From: Actinomycetospora termitidis
GTDB lineage: Bacteria > Actinomycetota > Actinomycetes > Mycobacteriales > Pseudonocardiaceae
Direction: 5' to 3'
Assembly: GCF_030286555.1 (NCBI RefSeq)
Contig: NZ_JASVWF010000001.1
Location: forward strand, 682,001 to 746,000
Length of the DNA: 64,000 nucleotides
Shown: positions 43,646-54,275 of the stretch, in pieces
Numbering within the stretch: position 1 is the stretch's first letter
How the letters are laid out: each line of letters starts with the position of its first letter
Notes under the pieces: generated by a model
Database searches by the model: none
Seen by the model: only the letters and a program-made list of their open reading frames with translations
What the model was told of the DNA's origin: nothing
Position numbers and translations under genes: made by a program

Positions 43646-44290
43646 CTACCGTTCGGTAACCCGTTCCGTCTTGTTTGTCCGCTTTTTCCGACGGCGGGTC
43701 TCGCGCCAGAGCAGCACGGCTGCGACGATCACGACGACGGGGATCGGGCCCCAGGCGAGGTAGCGCGCGACGGTCTCCAGCGAGAGGGCGAAGACGAAGC
43801 CCAGCAGCACGCACCCGCCGCCCCAGAGGATGCCGCCGACGGCGTTCCACGGCAGGAAGGTACGCAGGTAGGGCATGCGGGCCATCCCGGCCATGCCCGG
43901 CACGAGGGCGCGCAGCAGCGCCGTGCCCCGCCCCAGCAGGACGGCCTTCCCGCCGTGGCGGTGCAGGAAGTCCTCGGTCGCCTGCCAGCGGTGCGCGCCG
44001 ACGAGGCGCCCGACCCGCGAGGCCTGCAGCCGGGGGCCGATCAACCGGCCGACCTCGTAGCCGACCGAGTCGCCCGCGATGGCGCAGACGATGGCGACGA
44101 CGATCATCGGGACGAGTCCGATGATCCCCTCGTGCGCCGCGAACCCGGCCACGAGCAGCGCCGTCTCGCCCGGCAGCACCACCCCGACCATGACGGCGGC
44201 CTCGGCGAACGCGAGACCCCCGGCGATCACGTAGAGCCAGGGCCCGACGCTCTCGCCGATGCCACGGAGGAACTCCAGCACGCCGACCAT
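43646..44290 (-). CDS. DedA-family membrane protein
   Basis: 214-aa DedA/VTT-domain protein, a group implicated in lipid-carrier (undecaprenyl phosphate) or phospholipid translocation. The signature lies in FAEAAVMVGVVLPGETALLVAG (ends only), GDSVGYEVGRLIGPRL (~75), and LGRGTALLRALVPGMAGMARM (~120) with the conserved Arg and Pro-Gly. Four to five helices and a very basic C-terminus (RETRRRKKRTNKTE) are seen. Located between the symporter pair and pckG on the same strand but separated from pckG by a strong terminator, so it has its own promoter. Confidence 0.9.
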   Translation of the reverse strand: MVGVLEFLRGIGESVGPWLYVIAGGLAFAEAAVMVGVVLPGETALLVAGFAAHEGIIGLVPMIVVAIVCAIAGDSVGYEVGRLIGPRLQASRVGRLVGAHRWQATEDFLHRHGGKAVLLGRGTALLRALVPGMAGMARMPYLRTFLPWNAVGGILWGGGCVLLGFVFALSLETVARYLAWGPIPVVVIVAAVLLWRETRRRKKRTNKTERVTER

Positions 44291-44334
44291 CGTGCCGCAG
44301 CCGCGCGACCCGGCGTCGGGAACCGTCCGGGAAC

Positions 44335-44385
44335 GAGCGAAGGGCCCCTTCGGTCGAGTAGATCGACCGAGGGGGCCCTTCGCTC
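44335..44385. terminator. palindromic terminator cassette, copy 2
   Basis: A 23-bp stem starting GAGCGAAGGGCCCCTTCGG, loop GTAGA, one G-T pair. It lies 9 bases after the pckG stop and upstream of dedA. Confidence 0.85.
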
Positions 44386-44394
44386 AGTGCAGGG

Positions 44395-46221
<1,827 letters not shown>

Positions 46222-46442
46222 GCCTCGTGTCACTCCTCGTTCGCCGGTCAGTGTCGAGCGACGACCAGGCGGTCGCCACGCAACGGGGTCACGGCCTGAG
46301 TGCACCGGCGTGCGGGCAATCGGGCGGCCGATACACATCGCCGTGCGGCCCCGTCGGAGTACTTCGACGTTAACGACAGATGTTGCACACGGAACCGCCA
46401 GCGGGTGTTCGAGGCACCACTTCCACGATCAAGCTGAACGAT

Positions 46443-47360
46443 TCAGGCTCCCAGGGCCCTGACCAGGGCCGGAAGGACCTCACCGAGAGGTGACGAGAGC
46501 CGCACGCCGGCCAGGTCGTCCGCGCGGCTGGGACCGGCCGTGACGATCGCCACCGGGATCCCCGCCCGGGTGGCGGCGCGGGCGAAGCGCAGGCCGGACA
46601 TCACGGCGAGTGACGACCCCAGGACCACCAGGGACCGCGCCTGCTCCACCAGATGGAAGCACTCCTCGACCCGCGGACGGGGCACGGACTCGCCGAAGAA
46701 GACCACGTCCGGCTTGAGCGGACCGGCCCCGCACGCCGGGCAGTCGATCATCGTGAAGGCGTCCTCGAGCTCGGACGGCAGCTCGACGTCGCCGTCCGGG
46801 TTGACCTGCGTCTCGCGCAGGCCGGCCACCGCGGCGTCGAAGTGCGGGTTCACCCTCGCGAGCTCCGCCTGGACCGCGGCCCGGTCGGACTCCGCGCGGC
46901 AGGCCAGGCACACCACGCGCGCGAGGGCCCCGTGCAGCTCGACGACGTCGCGGGCGCCGCCGGCCTGGTGCAGCCCGTCGACGTTCTGGGTGATCACGGT
47001 CTCGACGAGGCCCGTGCGCTGCAGCGCCGCGACGGCCTCGTGGGCGGGGTTCGGACGGGCGCGCTCGATCTGCGGCCAGCCGACGTGGCTGCGGGCCCAG
47101 TACCGGTGGCGGGCCGCCGGGTCGTGCACGAACGCCTCGTACGTCATCGGCGTGTGCCGGCGGGCCGCGCTCGAGGGCCCGCGGTAGTCCGGGATGCCGG
47201 AGTCGGTGGACATCCCGGCGCCGGAGAGCACGCACACCCCACCCGACCCGACCAGCGCCGCCAGGTCGTTCACGTCGCCGCGGACGGGGGTCTCCGCGGC
47301 CCAGCTCTCCTGCACGACCGTGCCCGGGTACCGCATGACGACCTTGCCCACGGACCCCAT
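46443..47360 (-). CDS. Sir2-family NAD-dependent deacylase
   Basis: 305-aa sirtuin. NAD-binding motifs are VLSGAGMSTDSGIPDYRG (~45-62) and TQNVDGLHQAGG (~135) with catalytic His in VVELHGAL (~154). The zinc site has CLACRA (~164) and CPACGAG (~207), followed by LKPDVVFFGESVP and VVLGSSLAV. It removes acyl groups from lysines using NAD; acetyl-CoA and propionyl-CoA synthetases are known sirtuin targets in other bacteria, and prpE lies in the same window, but no link can be shown. The start is ATG 47360 (MGSVGKVV) or 47336 (MRYPGTVV). Confidence 0.92.
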   Translation of the reverse strand: MGSVGKVVMRYPGTVVQESWAAETPVRGDVNDLAALVGSGGVCVLSGAGMSTDSGIPDYRGPSSAARRHTPMTYEAFVHDPAARHRYWARSHVGWPQIERARPNPAHEAVAALQRTGLVETVITQNVDGLHQAGGARDVVELHGALARVVCLACRAESDRAAVQAELARVNPHFDAAVAGLRETQVNPDGDVELPSELEDAFTMIDCPACGAGPLKPDVVFFGESVPRPRVEECFHLVEQARSLVVLGSSLAVMSGLRFARAATRAGIPVAIVTAGPSRADDLAGVRLSSPLGEVLPALVRALGA

Positions 47361-47398
47361 GGTGCCCGCGTCGCGCACATGGCGTCGGAGGCGTCGGG

Positions 47399-47749
47399 TC
47401 AGGCGAGACCGGACCGGGGCCGGCCGAGCAGCCGCAGGATCCCGACGACCACGGCGCCGACCAGCAGCCACAGCAGCGCCGGGAGCCCGTAGGAGACGAT
47501 CACCTGCGCCGTGGGGTTCCCGAGCAGGAAGAGGTCCCGCAGCCCGAGGGTCAGGGCGTCCGCGAGTGCGGCCACCAGCTGAGTGATCCCGTTCGCGGGG
47601 TTCGCGCCCAGGATCACGAGCACGATGTGCACCACGAGCACCGCCGCGAACAGCCCGGTCACCAGGCGGACCAGGCCGCCGACGAGTCCGAGCACGCCGC
47701 GCACGGCGCCCCCGGCACGGCTGCCACGACGGCCGTCCAGTTCGGTCAT
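47399..47749 (-). CDS. small membrane protein
   Basis: 116-aa protein, family unknown. Basic, glycine-rich N-terminus (DGRRGSRAGGAVRG), then hydrophobic helices at ~22-50 and ~83-107, with an amphipathic stretch between them (ITQLVAALADALTLGLRDLF). It ends 38 bases before the Sir2 start on the same strand and may be co-transcribed with it. Confidence 0.7.
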   Translation of the reverse strand: MTELDGRRGSRAGGAVRGVLGLVGGLVRLVTGLFAAVLVVHIVLVILGANPANGITQLVAALADALTLGLRDLFLLGNPTAQVIVSYGLPALLWLLVGAVVVGILRLLGRPRSGLA

Positions 47750-47820
47750 GTCGGGCGGGTTCCCGTTTCGGCGGACCGTCCCGCACCCGGGCGGTCACGA
47801 CTGGGTCACGCAAGGACGCC

Positions 47821-49422
47821 GTGTGCGCCACCCGGCGCAGCGGCTACTCCCGTCCGGTGCCCACCACCACACCCACCCTCCCGGCCCACCACGCCTCGCT
47901 CTGGCTCGACCGCGGGGAGCGTCCCGTGCACCCCGCGCTGCGCGGCGACCTGCGGGTCGACGTCGCCGTGGTGGGCGGCGGGATCGCCGGCCTGACGACG
48001 GCCGTGGCGCTGCACCGGGCAGGCGTGTCGGTCGCGGTGCTCGAGGCCCGCCACGTCGGCGCGGTCGCGAGCGGCAACACGACGGCGAAGATCTCGGTGC
48101 TGCAGGGCACGCGGGCGTCGACGCTCGCGCAGCGCCACCCGCGCGAGGTCGTCGAGGCCTATCTCGCCGCGCACGGTGCGGGTGCGGACTGGATCGCCGC
48201 TCGCGCCGCAGGGGTCGACTGCAGCTTCGAGCGGGCCCCGGCCGCCACCTTCTCGACGGCGGGTCGGGACAGCACGGGCGCGCGGACCGTCCGGGCCGAG
48301 GCGGACGCCCTGCGGGCCGCCGGGCTGCCCGCGACCCTCGACGCCGACCTGGACCTGCCGTTCGGGGTGTCCGAGGCGGTGACGCTCGCCGACCAGGCCC
48401 AGTTCGACCCCGTGCCCTACCTGCAGGACCTCGCCCGGGAACTGGTCGACGGCGGGCAGGCGGTGCACGAGCACACCCGCGTGCGCTCGGTGTCCCTCGC
48501 TGCATCGTTCGGTGCATCCCCCGAGCTCCGGACCACCCACGGCACGCTCCGCGCCGACCGCGTCGTGCTCGCCACCGGCAGCCCGGTGCTCGACCGCGGG
48601 CTGTACTTCGCCCGCCTCGAGCCCGCCCGCTCCTACGCGCAGGCGGTCCGCGTGCGGGACGAGGACTCCCTGCCCCGCGGGATGTACCTGTCCGCGGACT
48701 CCCCGGCCGTGTCGATCCGCACCGCCCTCGTCGACGGCGAACGCCGGCTGCTGACCGGCGGCTTCGGGCACCGCGTCGGGACCGACACCCCGATGTCGCA
48801 CCACGAGCGCGAGCTCGCCGACTGGTCCGCCCGCCGGTGGCCGGTCGGGGAGATCACCCACCGCTGGTCGGCGCAGGACTACGAGCCGGAGGACGGCCTG
48901 CCGTTCGTCGGGCCGATGCCGCTGCAGCCGCGGGTCCTCGTCGCGACCGGCTTCGCGAAGTGGGGCATGACCGGCGGCACCGCGGCCGGGCTCGCCCTCG
49001 CCGACCACGTCCTCGGGCGTGACACCCCGTGGGCCGCGTCGTGGGCGGCCGACCGGACGCCGCGCGCGAACGCGGTCCCCGTGCTGGCGAGCTACAACGG
49101 GCAGGTCGCGAGGTACCTCGCGACCGGCTGGGCCCGCCCGGACCTGCCGTCGCGCACGCCGCTCGCCGAGGGCGAGGGCCGGGTGGAGACGACCCCGCGC
49201 GGCAAGGTCGGGCGCTGCCGGGTCGGCGGCGTCGAGCACGAGGTCGGCGCCGTGTGCCCGCACCTCGGCGGGATCCTGGCCTGGAACGACGCGGCGTCGA
49301 GCTGGGACTGCCCGCTGCACGGGTCGCGCTTCGCGCCCGACGGCACCGTCCTCGAGGGCCCGGTCACCGAGGGGCTGGGCGCCCCGCCCGGGCTCACCCG
49401 GGTGATCGCGCCGCGGTCGTGA
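47821..49422 (+). CDS. FAD-dependent oxidoreductase with C-terminal Rieske domain
   Basis: 533-aa protein of the DAO superfamily fused to a Rieske domain, a known architecture. The N-terminal FAD fold reads VAVVGGGIAGLTTAVALHRAG (~50, dinucleotide motif), followed by SGNTTAKISVLQGTRAS and, late, YEPEDGLPFVGPMP and ATGFAKWGMTGGTAAGLALAD. The Rieske domain (~465-533) has CPHLGGI and CPLHGSRF, with the C-x-H and C-x2-H ligands. Substrate unknown; amine or carbon-oxygen oxidation is likely. Start GTG 47821 has an AAGGA ribosome site; GTG 47857 is an alternative. Its convergent neighbour is the tldE-like gene, one base away. Confidence 0.88.
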   Translation: MCATRRSGYSRPVPTTTPTLPAHHASLWLDRGERPVHPALRGDLRVDVAVVGGGIAGLTTAVALHRAGVSVAVLEARHVGAVASGNTTAKISVLQGTRASTLAQRHPREVVEAYLAAHGAGADWIAARAAGVDCSFERAPAATFSTAGRDSTGARTVRAEADALRAAGLPATLDADLDLPFGVSEAVTLADQAQFDPVPYLQDLARELVDGGQAVHEHTRVRSVSLAASFGASPELRTTHGTLRADRVVLATGSPVLDRGLYFARLEPARSYAQAVRVRDEDSLPRGMYLSADSPAVSIRTALVDGERRLLTGGFGHRVGTDTPMSHHERELADWSARRWPVGEITHRWSAQDYEPEDGLPFVGPMPLQPRVLVATGFAKWGMTGGTAAGLALADHVLGRDTPWAASWAADRTPRANAVPVLASYNGQVARYLATGWARPDLPSRTPLAEGEGRVETTPRGKVGRCRVGGVEHEVGAVCPHLGGILAWNDAASSWDCPLHGSRFAPDGTVLEGPVTEGLGAPPGLTRVIAPRS

Positions 49423-49423
49423 C

Positions 49424-50821
49424 TCAGGAGGCCTGCGAGACCGAGGACATGTTGAAGTCCGGGATCCGCAGCGGCGGCATCGCGACGCGGGTGAACCAGT
49501 CCTTCCACTCCCGCGGCAGCGTGAGCTCGGTCGCGCCGGCCTCGGTCGCGCGCCGCACGAGGTCGAGCGGGGACTCGTTGAACCGGAAGTTGTTCACCTC
49601 GCCGACCACCTCGCCGTCCTCGACGAGGTAGACCCCGTCGCGGGTCAGGCCGGTGAGCAGCATCGTCTCCGGGTCGACCTCGCGCATGTACCAGAGGCAC
49701 GTCAGCAGCAGACCGCGCCGCGTGCCCGCCACGAGATCGGTCAGGGAGGCGTCCGACCCGCCGGTGAGCAGGAGGTTGTCCGACGGCGGGGCGAAGCGCG
49801 TGCCGAACTCCGCGGCCGCCGCCCGCGGATAGGCGAGCTCGCCGACGTGGCCGTCGCGCAGCCAGTCCACCCGCCGCGTCGCCGCGCCGTTGTCGAACAC
49901 CGAGACCTCGTCGCCCGAGGAGGTCGTGGCGAGCACCGGCTCGTAGGCCAGCGTCGGGTAGCCGGGCGCGTCCGGGTCGCCGGCCAGCGTCAGCGGCAGG
50001 TCGGTGAGGCGCTCGCCGACCCGCGTGCCGCCGGGGCGGGACAGCGCGCTGCGGCCCTCCTGCGCCGGGCGCCCCCCCATCGACCACGCCAGGTAGATCA
50101 TGAAGTCGCTGACCGCCGACGGCGGCAGGATCGTCTCGTAGCGGCCCGGGTCGAGCGCCACCCGCCGTCGTCCCCAGGCGAGCCGGGAGCGCAGGTCGGT
50201 GAGCAGGGCAGGCAGGTCGAGGTCGGTGAAGTCGCGCGTGGACGACCCTCCCCAGACCGAGCTGCCCGCCTCCTTGAGGTTCACCTCGACCGCGCCGGCC
50301 GGCTCGACCCAGCGGCGCCGCACCCCGGCGGACGTGGCGAGCCACGTCGTGGTCACGTGGTGGTCGGCGAAGCCGGCGCTGTGGTCGGCCCCGAAGGAAT
50401 CGCCGAGGGCGGCGGCGAGGTCGGCGAACACGCCGATCGAGGTCTCGTCGGCCGGGTCGTCGACGGGGTCGGCCGGGCCGGTCGGCGGCGGCAGCTCGGC
50501 GGCGTCGCGGGCGGCCCCGGAGTCCTCGGCGGCCCGGACGGCGGCCCGGACCGCGTCGGTGAGCCGGGAGCCGGCCTCCGCCCCGCCCGCGAGCAGGGAG
50601 TCCGGCGCCGAGAGCCGGACCACCCCCGCCCCCGTGCCCCCGCTCGCGAGCGGGACCAGGAGCACGAGGCCGAGCGTGCGGTCGGTGGTCGCGCCGTTCG
50701 TCGTCATGGTCGAGTTCGCCCAGCGCAGCACGACCTCGCTGGTCTCGCGCAGGAGCACCGCGGCGCCCGCGTCGGGGCGGATCCGCCGCGCCGTCTCCAG
50801 CACGCGCTCGACCAGGCTCAT
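49424..50821 (-). CDS. TldE/PmbA-like metallopeptidase partner
   Basis: 465-aa protein of the TldD/PmbA family, the partner lacking the metal-binding motif. The family-like segments are VVLRWANSTMTTNG (~29), AGVRRRWVEPAG, PGRYETILPPSAVSDFMIYLAW, LAYEPVLATTSSGDEVSVFDNG and CLWYMREVDPETMLLTGLTRDGVYLVEDGEVV at the C-terminal half (ends only, internal residues omitted). In E. coli TldD/TldE degrade the CcdA antitoxin and process microcin B17 leader; role here unknown. Start ATG 50821 overlaps the tldD stop (ATGA), so a heteromeric complex is expected. Confidence 0.88.
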   Translation of the reverse strand: MSLVERVLETARRIRPDAGAAVLLRETSEVVLRWANSTMTTNGATTDRTLGLVLLVPLASGGTGAGVVRLSAPDSLLAGGAEAGSRLTDAVRAAVRAAEDSGAARDAAELPPPTGPADPVDDPADETSIGVFADLAAALGDSFGADHSAGFADHHVTTTWLATSAGVRRRWVEPAGAVEVNLKEAGSSVWGGSSTRDFTDLDLPALLTDLRSRLAWGRRRVALDPGRYETILPPSAVSDFMIYLAWSMGGRPAQEGRSALSRPGGTRVGERLTDLPLTLAGDPDAPGYPTLAYEPVLATTSSGDEVSVFDNGAATRRVDWLRDGHVGELAYPRAAAAEFGTRFAPPSDNLLLTGGSDASLTDLVAGTRRGLLLTCLWYMREVDPETMLLTGLTRDGVYLVEDGEVVGEVNNFRFNESPLDLVRRATEAGATELTLPREWKDWFTRVAMPPLRIPDFNMSSVSQAS

Positions 50822-52374
50822 CGGGTGCCCTCGCTCGCGGTGTTCAGGACGTTGATGCCGCGGAACAGCGCCGACGGGCAGCCGTGGCTGACCGGGGCGA
50901 CCTGACCGGGCTGCGCCTTGCCGCAGGTGAAGGCGCCGCCGAGCCGCCAGGTCGACGGCCCGCCCACCGCCTCCAGCGCGCCCCAGAAGTCCGTGGTGGT
51001 CGCCTGGTAGGCGACGTCGCGGACCTGCCCGGCGAGCTCGCCGTCGCGAACTCGGTAGAAGCGCTGCCCGGTGAACTGGAAGTTGTAGCGCTGCATGTCG
51101 ATCGACCACGACCGGTCGCCGACCACGTAGATGCCGTCGTCGACCCCGGAGATGAGGTCGGCGGTGGTCACGTCCCGCGCGGCGGGCGTGATCGACACGT
51201 TCGCCATGCGCTGCAGCGGGACGTGCTCGGCGGAGTCGGCGTAGGCGCAGCCGTTGGAGCGCTCCAGGCCCAGGCGCGGCGCGAACTGCCGGTCGACCTG
51301 GTAGCCCACCAGCACACCGTCGCGGATCAGGTCGAACTCCGTGGTCGCGACGCCGTCGTCGTCGTACCCGACCGACGCGAGCCCGTGCGGCACCGTCCGG
51401 TCGCCCGTGACCTGCAGGACCTCGCTGCCGTAGCGCAGGGAGCCCAGCAGGTCCGGCGTCGCGAAGCTGGTGCCGGCGTAGTTGGCCTCGTAGCCGATGG
51501 CCCGGTCGTACTCGGTGGCGTGCCCGATGGACTCGTGGATCACCAGCCACAGGTTCGTCGGGTCGATGACGAGGTCGGTCGGCCCCGCCTCGACCCCCGG
51601 GGCGCGCAGCTTCTCGGCGAGCAGCTCCGGCAGCTCCGCCAGCTCGGCGTCCCAGTCCCATCCGGTGCCGGTCAGGTACTCCCAGCCGCGACCGGCCGGC
51701 GGCGCCACCGTGCGCAGCGACTCGAACCCGCCGCCCGCGCGGTCGACCGCGGTGACGCTCATCCCCGGGTCCACCCGGACCCGCTGCTGGGTGGTGACGG
51801 TGCCCGCGAGGTCGGCGTAGAAGACCTGCTCCTTGACCTCCAGCAGGCCCGCCTCGACGTGGTCCACGCCGGGTGCCGCGAGCAGCGTCGACGACCGTTG
51901 CGCCAGGAGCCCGATCCGGTCGGCCTCGGCGACGTCGAACGGGTCGACGTCGTACTCCGAGACCCACGTGACGTCGCCGTGGACCGGCTCGGGGGCGAGG
52001 GTGACGGTCTCCCGGGCGACCGCGGCGAGGGTCGTCGCGACGTCGATCGCGCGGCGGGCGGTCGCGGCCGCGGTGGCGGGCGTGACGTCGACGTGGGCGG
52101 CGAACCCCCACACTCCGCGCAGCAGCACCCGGACGGCGAGCCCCATCCGGTCGGAGTCCGACGAGCTCACCACCCGCGCGTCGCGCAGCTCCAGGGACCG
52201 GCTGCGCAGGCGCTGGACCCGGACGTCGGCGTGCTCGGCGCCGGCGTCGCGCGCGACCTGCAGGGCCGCGTCGGCGACCGCCCGCAGCGGCAGGGCGAGG
52301 AAGTCCGGGTCGACGGGGCGCGTGCCGGTGGTCGGGACGGAGTCGATCGGCACGGCACCGACGGTATCGGGCAC
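50818..52374 (-). CDS. tldD: TldD-like zinc metalloprotease
   Basis: 518-aa catalytic partner. The zinc motif HESIGHATE (~286) is of the HExxxH type expected of TldD. N-terminal segments include ADVRVQRLRSRSLELRD (~48) and AVRVLLRGVWGFAAHV; the C-terminal part has GYQVDRQFAPRLG, SNGCAYADSAEHVPLQRMANV and WRLGGAFTCGKAQPGQVAPVSHG (ends only for the last). It probably acts on unfolded or modified peptides inside the TldD-TldE complex. Directly preceded by the small FG-GAP-like gene (stop and start adjacent), so the three form one operon. Confidence 0.9.
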   Translation of the reverse strand: MPDTVGAVPIDSVPTTGTRPVDPDFLALPLRAVADAALQVARDAGAEHADVRVQRLRSRSLELRDARVVSSSDSDRMGLAVRVLLRGVWGFAAHVDVTPATAAATARRAIDVATTLAAVARETVTLAPEPVHGDVTWVSEYDVDPFDVAEADRIGLLAQRSSTLLAAPGVDHVEAGLLEVKEQVFYADLAGTVTTQQRVRVDPGMSVTAVDRAGGGFESLRTVAPPAGRGWEYLTGTGWDWDAELAELPELLAEKLRAPGVEAGPTDLVIDPTNLWLVIHESIGHATEYDRAIGYEANYAGTSFATPDLLGSLRYGSEVLQVTGDRTVPHGLASVGYDDDGVATTEFDLIRDGVLVGYQVDRQFAPRLGLERSNGCAYADSAEHVPLQRMANVSITPAARDVTTADLISGVDDGIYVVGDRSWSIDMQRYNFQFTGQRFYRVRDGELAGQVRDVAYQATTTDFWGALEAVGGPSTWRLGGAFTCGKAQPGQVAPVSHGCPSALFRGINVLNTASEGTR

Positions 52375-52722
52375 TCAGTCGCGCACCCACTGCCCGGTCA
52401 GCGGGTCGACCGACGGAGCGGGCGGGGGCGCCGCTCCCCACGGGCGTTCCTCCGGCGGCCCGCCGTGCCGGGTGGTGACGACGCCCTCCGGTCCGATCCG
52501 GGTCACGACGTCGGCGAGCCCGTCGTGGTCGAGGTCCGTCGCGAGGACCAGGGCGTCGTCCTGCGGTGCCACGGTGGTGTCGGCGGCCCCGTCGAGGTCG
52601 GAGTCGACGGTCGGCGCGGCGAGGACGGGGGCCCCGGGCAGGAGCTCCCCGGTCGCGAGCGCGGGCGCCTCCGGCGGGTGCGGGAACACCGCAGGCTCCT
52701 CGTGCAGGCCGTCCTCGGTCAC
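52375..52722 (-). CDS. small protein with FG-GAP/calcium-loop-like repeats (DUF6802-like)
   Basis: 115-aa acidic protein. Two DxDxDG-type loops are seen: VDSDLDGAADTTV and TDLDHDGLADVVTRI, reminiscent of EF-hand/dockerin or FG-GAP repeats, each followed by a beta hairpin. N-terminus acidic and proline-rich, C-terminus WGAAPPPAPSVDP. Similar short proteins occur in Pseudonocardiales, tentatively DUF6802. No signal peptide. Start GTG 52722 (VTEDGLHEE). It may bind calcium; function unknown. Confidence 0.6.
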   Translation of the reverse strand: MTEDGLHEEPAVFPHPPEAPALATGELLPGAPVLAAPTVDSDLDGAADTTVAPQDDALVLATDLDHDGLADVVTRIGPEGVVTTRHGGPPEERPWGAAPPPAPSVDPLTGQWVRD

Positions 52723-52772
52723 GGCGTCGACGGTAGGCGGCCCGGCGCGCGCACGGGTGCGGTTCGGGGAAG

Positions 52773-54275
52773 TCAGGTCGCCCGGGCCGCGGCGAGCCGG
52801 TCGAGCACCACTGCGGCGCGGGCCGTCGCCTCGGCCAGCCGACGCTCGAGCGCACGGTCGTGAGTGAGGTCGGCCCGGTCGGCGTCCAGCCGCTCGTCGA
52901 GAGCCCGGTCCAGGGCGAGCGTGATCTCGCGCTCGGCGACGATCAGCGCGTCCGAGAGGACCCGTTCCAGGTCGGTCCGGGCCTGGCCGAGGGCCTCCGC
53001 GAGCCACGCCCGCGCGTGCGCCCGGTCGGCCGCCCGCCGCCGCACCCGCGCGAGCCACCCCGCGGCGCCGAGGCCGAGCCCCACGGACACCGGCACCAGG
53101 GCGGCCCCGACCACGGGCGCGACCGGCACCGCGAGCAGCGGCAGCAGCGCGAGCCGGGACAGCCCGAGCCCGGTGCTCGCGCCTGCCACGACGAGCATCC
53201 GGTCGGCCGCGCGTGGGCCGCCGTCGGGCGGTGCCGCGGGCGGGACGGGCGCCGGGATGTGCACCGCGGCCAGGTCGGCGGGGGTGAGCAGTCCCGCGAG
53301 GGTCTCGACGACGAGCTCGCGCAGCCGGTCGCCGAGCCCCCCGACCGCGGCGTCGGCGACCGTCTCGAGGTCGCGGGCGAGGTCGGTCCCGAGCGAGGCC
53401 AGCTCCGCGCGCGAGGCGTGGTCGATGCGCTCGCGGTGGCGCGCGGCGAGGGCGCGGACCCGGCGGGCGAGGTCGTCGACGACCGCCACCCGGGCGGCGG
53501 CGATCCCGGACCGCCACCGCACGTGGGCCTCGCGCCGCAGCCCGGTGTCGCCGCGGGCCACCGGGGCGGGGGCGCGCGCACCCGCCGTCGTGAGGGCGCG
53601 GCGCAGGCCGTTCGCCTCGTCGAGCATGCGGCGGCGCCGGGCGACGAGCCGGTGCAGGTGTTGCTGGAGCGGGGCGAGGCCGGCCCGGACCCGGAGCGGC
53701 GCCCCGTCGGTCCCGGTGCCCCGGGCCGCGACCGCGAGCGCGGGGGATACCGGGAACCACGGCGCGTCCGCCAGCCGCGGGACGTGCTCGGCCACCAGCT
53801 CGCGGTCCGCGTCCAGCACCGTCCGCCACCCCCGGTGCGCCTCGGTCCCGACCAGCGCGAACACCACGGCCTCGACGCGCCCTGCGACCTCGGCCAGGCG
53901 GTCGAGCTCGTCGCGATCGAGCGGGGCGCCCGCCGAGGCCACGACCAGCAGCGCCGAGGCCGTGCCCGTCGCCCACGCGCCGCTCCGGGGTCGGGCGGGG
54001 AGCAGGAGGTCGAGCTCGTCGAGCAGCGGCACGTCGAGGTCGGCCGCGGTCAGGCGGTCCGCGTCCCCGACGGCGGCGGGGCCGAGGTCGAGCAGGGCCG
54101 CGGCGAGGGCCCGGCGCCCGCGCCCGGGGGCACCGACGACGGCGACGGAGGGCGCGCCCGGGACCGGGTCCGGCCCGACGACCGGCGTCCCGGCCTCGAC
54201 GAGCAGGCGCTCGAGGCCCCGCCGCGCCGCGGTGACCTCCGTCGGCAGGTCCGACCACCGCGCCGCGGCGGTCAC
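52773..54275 (-). CDS. dynamin-like protein with degenerate P-loop
   Basis: 500-aa partner of the upstream GTPase. The N-terminal third keeps the GTPase outline (PSVAVVGAPGRGRRALAAAL at ~43-62; ALLVVASAGAPLDRDELDRL; VVFALVGTEAHRGW), but the P-loop reads GAPGRGRR, without the GK(S/T). A long helical region follows with a hydrophobic hairpin (~345-385: LSRLALLPLLAVPVAPVVGA) that could enter membranes, as in bacterial dynamin-like proteins, then a charged helical C-terminus (ERVLSDALIVAEREITLALD). The GTG at 54275 overlaps the partner's stop (GTGA), so the two are co-translated. Nucleotide binding is doubtful. Confidence 0.8.
   Translation of the reverse strand: MTAAARWSDLPTEVTAARRGLERLLVEAGTPVVGPDPVPGAPSVAVVGAPGRGRRALAAALLDLGPAAVGDADRLTAADLDVPLLDELDLLLPARPRSGAWATGTASALLVVASAGAPLDRDELDRLAEVAGRVEAVVFALVGTEAHRGWRTVLDADRELVAEHVPRLADAPWFPVSPALAVAARGTGTDGAPLRVRAGLAPLQQHLHRLVARRRRMLDEANGLRRALTTAGARAPAPVARGDTGLRREAHVRWRSGIAAARVAVVDDLARRVRALAARHRERIDHASRAELASLGTDLARDLETVADAAVGGLGDRLRELVVETLAGLLTPADLAAVHIPAPVPPAAPPDGGPRAADRMLVVAGASTGLGLSRLALLPLLAVPVAPVVGAALVPVSVGLGLGAAGWLARVRRRAADRAHARAWLAEALGQARTDLERVLSDALIVAEREITLALDRALDERLDADRADLTHDRALERRLAEATARAAVVLDRLAAARAT

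Noticed and set aside
46222..46442. A small gene or RNA in the gap between pckG and sir2
   Set aside because: No credible reading frame or hairpin was found; it reads as the pckG promoter region, with a GTTAAC palindrome but no definable operator.
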